Below are positions 60,610 through 64,000 of a stretch of 64,000 nucleotides of DNA, in pieces. How positions within the stretch are numbered: position 1 is the first letter of the stretch; the number at the start of each line of letters is the position of its first letter. The DNA is taken from assembly GCA_028279375.1 (NCBI GenBank), contig JANQNW010000012.1, positions 62,001 through 126,000 of the forward strand. The letters are read 5' to 3'. The notes below the pieces were generated by a model. It saw only the letters and a program-made list of their open reading frames with translations, did not search any database and was not told the origin of the DNA. The DNA is from Phycisphaerales bacterium (GTDB lineage: Bacteria; Planctomycetota; Phycisphaerae; Phycisphaerales; UBA1924). The translations under genes and the position numbers were made by a program.

Positions 60610-61086
60610 TCAGCCGACGAGTTTCTTGCCGTCAGCATCCTCGAGTAGCGTCTGAATCTCATCGACGGACGACGATTGACGGAGGAATCGTCTGAAGGTG
60701 TCGATGCTGAGGTTCTTGAAGATGATCTCCATGGCCTGCAGATGCTCCTCCGGGCTGTCCGCGGGGCTCAGGAGCAGGAAGACGGAGAAGACCGGCTGCA
60801 TGTCCAGGGCGTTGAAGTCCACGCCTCGATCGCTGAGGCCGATCGCCGCGCTGATCTTCTTCACTGACGGATGCTTCACATGCGGGACCGCGACACCCTT
60901 GCCGAATCCTGTAGAGCCCTTCTTCTCGCGCTCCAGGACGGACGCAATGAGCTCGTCCTTGATCTCCGCCGGCGCTGCGCCAGCCGCGACCAGTGACTCG
61001 ATCAACTCATGCACGACTTCGTCGCGCTCGGAACTTTGCAGTTGTGGAACGATCGCCTTTTCGATGACGATCTCAGACAGTTTCAT
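60610..61086 (-). CDS. ptsN: PTS EIIA protein, fructose/nitrogen type
   Basis: 158 aa. The EIIA-2 fold is visible with the phospho-His69 in GKGVAVPHVKHPSV and a hydrophobic core around VFSVFLLLSPADSPEEHLQAME. It takes phosphate from HPr; because no EIIB/EIIC is encoded nearby, it is more likely a regulator (PtsN-type) than a sugar transporter component. ATG 61086 follows GGAG by about eight bases. Sits between raiA and ptsH. Confidence 0.9.
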   Translation of the reverse strand: MKLSEIVIEKAIVPQLQSSERDEVVHELIESLVAAGAAPAEIKDELIASVLEREKKGSTGFGKGVAVPHVKHPSVKKISAAIGLSDRGVDFNALDMQPVFSVFLLLSPADSPEEHLQAMEIIFKNLSIDTFRRFLRQSSSVDEIQTLLEDADGKKLVG

Positions 61087-61170
61087 CAACCGATCTCCAG
61101 ACGTTCAGACACACGTACACCGGGCTCGCAGCACAGCGCTCAATGCGCCAGCCTGAGCGTTGCGTCAATG

Positions 61171-61464
61171 TCAGTGCGCTCTGAGCTTCTCCTTGAAATC
61201 TACCAGCTGCCTCGTCATCTTCTCCACGGCCTGATCGATGCATGCGTAGATGCTCGAATCCTTCGAATGGGAGACGAGTCGGTCGTGTTTGACCACGTCG
61301 ACCACGATCTCAGCGCTGAAATCCCCATGCTCGACCGCGGCGAGCACCACGTCGATCTCCATGACGCCATCGAAGAACTTCAGCAGCTTCTGGCACTTCG
61401 TGTCCGCGTAATTCGCAATCGCGTCGGTGAGGTCAAGGCCTCTTCCGCTCACTTCAATTCGCAT
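61171..61464 (-). CDS. raiA: Ribosome hibernation promoting factor, short form
   Basis: 97 aa. MRIEVSGRGLDLTDAIANYADTK is the HPF/YfiA opening; VVLAAVEHGDFSAEIVVDV and IYACIDQAVEKMTRQL follow. The long C-terminal dimerisation domain of gram-positive HPF is absent, so it is the short form that binds the 30S decoding region. ATG 61464 follows GGAG by six bases. Next to ptsN, as in the proteobacterial rpoN clusters. Confidence 0.9.
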   Translation of the reverse strand: MRIEVSGRGLDLTDAIANYADTKCQKLLKFFDGVMEIDVVLAAVEHGDFSAEIVVDVVKHDRLVSHSKDSSIYACIDQAVEKMTRQLVDFKEKLRAH

Positions 61465-61615
61465 GGCCGCTCCTGCTCGGCGCCTTGAAACGATCCGTCC
61501 GCGCTCCCGAGCGTACGTCGCCTGCTCGAGATGGCTGGCCGGAAAACCCCGGATCATCCGGGGGTGTTCCGCCCTCCGATATGGAAGGATAGCGACCTGC
61601 GACGGCGTTCGTGCG

Positions 61616-62518
61616 TCAGGCGGACTCCGCCTCGCGCGACCTGTCTGACTGTTCCGATTCCTGCCGCGCCTTCTCGAGCTGGGCCGTCACAGATCCCGGA
61701 TCCGGGCGATCCCGCTCCGGAACGAGCACGCCTCCTGAGACCACGAATCGAAGCGCCTCCTCGATGGTGAGCGGCATTTCGATGACCTCGTTCTTCGGTA
61801 CGGTGATCGTGTAGCCGGTGAACGGCGTCGGACTGGAGGGAATGAAGATCGCGACACACTCAGAGTCGGCGACCTCGTGGATCTCCCCGAGTGATGAGCC
61901 GGTCATAAGACCGATCGTCCAGATTCCCCGGCGCGGATACTCCACGAGCACGACGCGCTTGAAGTTCTCTCGAGGCGACTGCCCCTGGCCGAAGAGGAAA
62001 TCCACGACCTGCTTCACATGTGGATAGACCTGCTTGAAGATCGGCACCCGCGCAAGCAACCGCTCGATCCGCGAGTAGATTCGCCGGCCGATGAATCCAC
62101 CGAGGAGCACGCCTGCGAGGTAGATCAGCACGATCGCCACGAAGAGGCCGATCAAACGCAGATACCAGTGGTCATCCCAGTATTCCGCGAGGTTCTCCTG
62201 ACGGACCTGATTCCGCGCCGTCTCCGGCAAGATCTCCCGCCGTCCCTCGGCCTCGCGGCGTTCGAGCCGTCGCTGCACCCGCGTCTCGTCCACCGTGAAC
62301 CACGCCGGAAGTTCCTCCTGCTCGAAGATGCGCGGCGCCGAGAGGATGACGACCTGACGGATTCCTGCGTTGATAGGCTCGGCGACGTTCGTCTCGACGA
62401 ATCGATACCCCTGGACCAGCAGCCAGAGCGTGAGCACCGACGGCAGGAGAATCGCAAGACCACGGGCGAAGAAGGTCTTGAAGTCGTGCCAGAATGTCGT
62501 GCGTTCGCGTCTGATCAT
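61616..62518 (-). CDS. DUF502 membrane protein (300 aa)
   Basis: Two membrane helices: FFARGLAILLPSVLTLWLLV (about 13-32) and LRLIGLFVAIVLIYLAGVLL (about 120-140), with a soluble segment between them. The DUF502 strand signatures VPIFKQVYPHVKQVVDFLFG, VLVEYPRRGIWTIGLMTGSS and VAIFIPSSPTPFTGYTITVPKNEVIEMPLTIEEALRFVVSGG (in parts) follow. The C terminus is charged coil. Function of the family is unknown. Start ATG 62518 with GGAAG upstream rather than TTG 62557. Confidence 0.87.
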   Translation of the reverse strand: MIRRERTTFWHDFKTFFARGLAILLPSVLTLWLLVQGYRFVETNVAEPINAGIRQVVILSAPRIFEQEELPAWFTVDETRVQRRLERREAEGRREILPETARNQVRQENLAEYWDDHWYLRLIGLFVAIVLIYLAGVLLGGFIGRRIYSRIERLLARVPIFKQVYPHVKQVVDFLFGQGQSPRENFKRVVLVEYPRRGIWTIGLMTGSSLGEIHEVADSECVAIFIPSSPTPFTGYTITVPKNEVIEMPLTIEEALRFVVSGGVLVPERDRPDPGSVTAQLEKARQESEQSDRSREAESA

Positions 62519-62674
62519 GTTCTTCTTCCGCGCTCCACAGGCGCCCGGAGTCGTCAATCTCCTGTTCTTGGGGAGATCGGATCCTCAGTGTCGCATCGGA
62601 TCAGCGCTCAGAGGAGTCTATCGTCCGGCATGGGGCCGCACTGAGAGGCGATTCGCGAGCAGGGCGACAGCCGG

Positions 62675-64000
62675 TCAGCGCATCGTCGACAGACGCACAG
62701 CCATCGTGAGCCTGCGGCTTCCGCGTCGCACCGAGACATCCACCATTTCACCCGCTGAACGCTCAGAAAGAAGCCGCACGAGGTCCTCCATCGTTCTCGT
62801 CGATCGTCCATCGATGGCGACAATGACATCGCCGGCGCGCAGTCCCGCTCGACGCGCATCGGAGCCGCGCTCAATTTCCTGAATGGCAGGCCCATCCCCA
62901 CGTCCGGGGCTGATGACGACGCCCAGGCTCGCCATGCCCGGCCGGATCTGCTCCGGCGCTTCCGGCAGTTCGCGCAGCCAGGCGCGGTAGTCCTGTTCGA
63001 TCTCATCCAGGGATTTCCCGAGTGTCCGCTCGAGGGCGCGCACGCCCGAGTCGTCCTCGACGAATCCCTCTACGTAGTCGGCGTACCAGTCGCCGAGTTC
63101 TCCAATCTCGTCGAGAAAGAGCATGAAAGTGCGCGCCTGCGCGTAATGCGCGCTCGGGCGCGTGCCGACGAAGCGCTTTCGCGGCATCGTCATCAGGGTC
63201 TCCAGCGGCAGGAGTCGGCCGCCGCGCTCAAGGCGCTTCGAGATGTTCGTTCGCCACGACGGCGCCGGAACAATCTCGCCATCGGAGGTCAGATCCAGAT
63301 CCTCCACGAGTGAGCAGAGCCCCTCCATGATCCAGTCCGGGTGCTTCTGGTTGCGGCGCGTCATGTCCCGCCAGTGGAGGACGTGCAGGAACTCGTGACG
63401 GAAACTCGGGCCGATGTCCTGACTGATCAGACGTCGACGATCGTGGTCATAGAAGCCGCCGATATTGGACTGGCGCACCATGCGCATGAAATCTTCAGGT
63501 GTCGGCAATATGACTGTCACCCACGGGTCAGGCGTCAAGTCGGCGCCATCGTCGAATCCGGCGTCCGTGAAGAGCAGATCGAACGCCCATCGAGCGATCG
63601 TGTCGATCTCGTCGCGTCCTTCGCGGGTTGTCTGCTCGTCAAAGGCGCTGACAGTAATTAGACGGAGCGCCGGGTCGCGTTCGTAGATGTAGCGCCCGCG
63701 CAACGCTCTCTTCGTCGCGCTTTCCGTGGCGTCAGCGCGGGCATCGAGCAGTTCGCGCCACCCGAGCAGAATCGACTGATAGCGCTCGCCCGCGCGTATG
63801 GGCGCGAGGTGCGGATCGCGATCCATGTGGAAGAAATCGACGAATCCGTATGAGATCGCCTCGACGAGACGCTCCTCCGCCGCGCGACGCTCGCCAAGCT
63901 GCGCATGGGCGCATGCAAGGTTGTACAGAACAGCCGGCTGATTCGGCTTGGCGTCGAGCACTTGAAGGAGCGCCGCGCGAGCGCTGTCGAAGTCATCGCG
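62675..64000 (-). CDS. TPR/zinc metallopeptidase/PDZ protein, partial (N terminus off right edge)
   Basis: The frame continues beyond 64000, so the N terminus is missing. In order: TPR motifs (DFDSARAALLQVLDAKP, AVLYNLACAHAQLGERRAAEERL), a domain ending in a gluzincin site FRHEFLHVLHW (HEFLH) with downstream Glu in WIMEGLCSLVED, then a peptidase-MA-like helical region, and a C-terminal PDZ domain (PAIQEIERGSDARRAGLRAGDVIVAIDG). It is likely an envelope or cytosolic protein-quality or processing protease; its substrate is unknown. No signal peptide can be judged because the start is outside the window. Confidence 0.85.
   Translation of the reverse strand, partial: RDDFDSARAALLQVLDAKPNQPAVLYNLACAHAQLGERRAAEERLVEAISYGFVDFFHMDRDPHLAPIRAGERYQSILLGWRELLDARADATESATKRALRGRYIYERDPALRLITVSAFDEQTTREGRDEIDTIARWAFDLLFTDAGFDDGADLTPDPWVTVILPTPEDFMRMVRQSNIGGFYDHDRRRLISQDIGPSFRHEFLHVLHWRDMTRRNQKHPDWIMEGLCSLVEDLDLTSDGEIVPAPSWRTNISKRLERGGRLLPLETLMTMPRKRFVGTRPSAHYAQARTFMLFLDEIGELGDWYADYVEGFVEDDSGVRALERTLGKSLDEIEQDYRAWLRELPEAPEQIRPGMASLGVVISPGRGDGPAIQEIERGSDARRAGLRAGDVIVAIDGRSTRTMEDLVRLLSERSAGEMVDVSVRRGSRRLTMAVRLSTMR

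Noticed and set aside
1..64000. tRNA, rRNA, CRISPR array, riboswitch, IS element or phage genes.
   Set aside because: I read both strands for cloverleaf arms, regularly spaced repeats, transposase or integrase motifs and found none I could support; a covariance-model scan would be the decisive test for small RNAs.

Overview
The window reads as a chromosome segment of a GC-rich planctomycete, most likely class Phycisphaerae. The evidence is the combination of three secreted proteins with short planctomycete-style dockerin tails ending in WG-x-C-P, a prepilin-type FTLVELL protein, a protein with a PTPGAF...GRRRR sorting tail, a fibro-slime protein, a CxxC...CPEC zinc-ribbon membrane protein of the type frequent in this group, and a BatA/vWA/DUF4159 operon. 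It looks like core chromosome. I found no tRNA, rRNA, CRISPR array, insertion sequence or phage gene.

Layout: 1-1220 (-) two FabZ-like dehydratases around an enlarged acyl carrier protein, divergent from purM. 2409-10426: a large TPR protein, small membrane proteins, an OppA/OppB pair, a SlyX-like peptide and a PagL-like lipid A deacylase. 10439-14559: galE, a DUF368 undecaprenyl-phosphate transporter, a zinc-ribbon membrane protein and a YeaH/DUF444 protein. 14632-22565: ATP synthase genes atpZ-atpI-atpB-atpE-atpF-atpH, then a terminator, two unrelated genes, and atpA; atpG, atpD and atpC are not present. 22811-27590: a secreted block with a trypsin-like protease, a Cys/His-rich peptide, a prepilin-like protein and two paralogous surface proteins that carry different C-terminal sorting signals. 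27668-36916: a sugar-nucleotide epimerase followed by five tightly packed genes (BatA/vWA, vWA, DUF4175-like, DUF4159, membrane protein). 36937-43396 (-): FtsK with a long acidic tail, dut, a small protein, a soluble CapD-like dehydratase and a DUF971 protein.

43483-47522 (+): class V aminotransferase, two tandem exported alpha/beta-hydrolase-fold proteins and pyrF. 54413-47506 (-): hscB, two CNNM/CBS proteins, an SDR, glycerate kinase, an orphan nuoI-type ferredoxin subunit, a small membrane protein and a Ca/Na antiporter, packed like one operon. 54511-58577: an Asp/Glu racemase-like protein, a redoxin plus DsbD-alpha-like pair, a rhodanese-like lipoprotein and the fibro-slime protein. 58838-64000: murA, then (-) ptsH, ptsN, raiA, a DUF502 protein and a TPR/metallopeptidase/PDZ protein that runs off the right edge.

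The most unusual signals are: the tandem hydrolases, where one copy keeps the nucleophile Ser but has Gln at the His position and the other keeps His but has Ala at the Ser position; the choice-of-anchor paralog pair with a neighbouring metal-ligand-rich peptide; the racemase-like protein lacking both catalytic cysteines; the split ATP synthase locus; and the FtsK acidic tail placed after the gamma domain. All functional names rest on reading translated motifs by eye; no database search was run.
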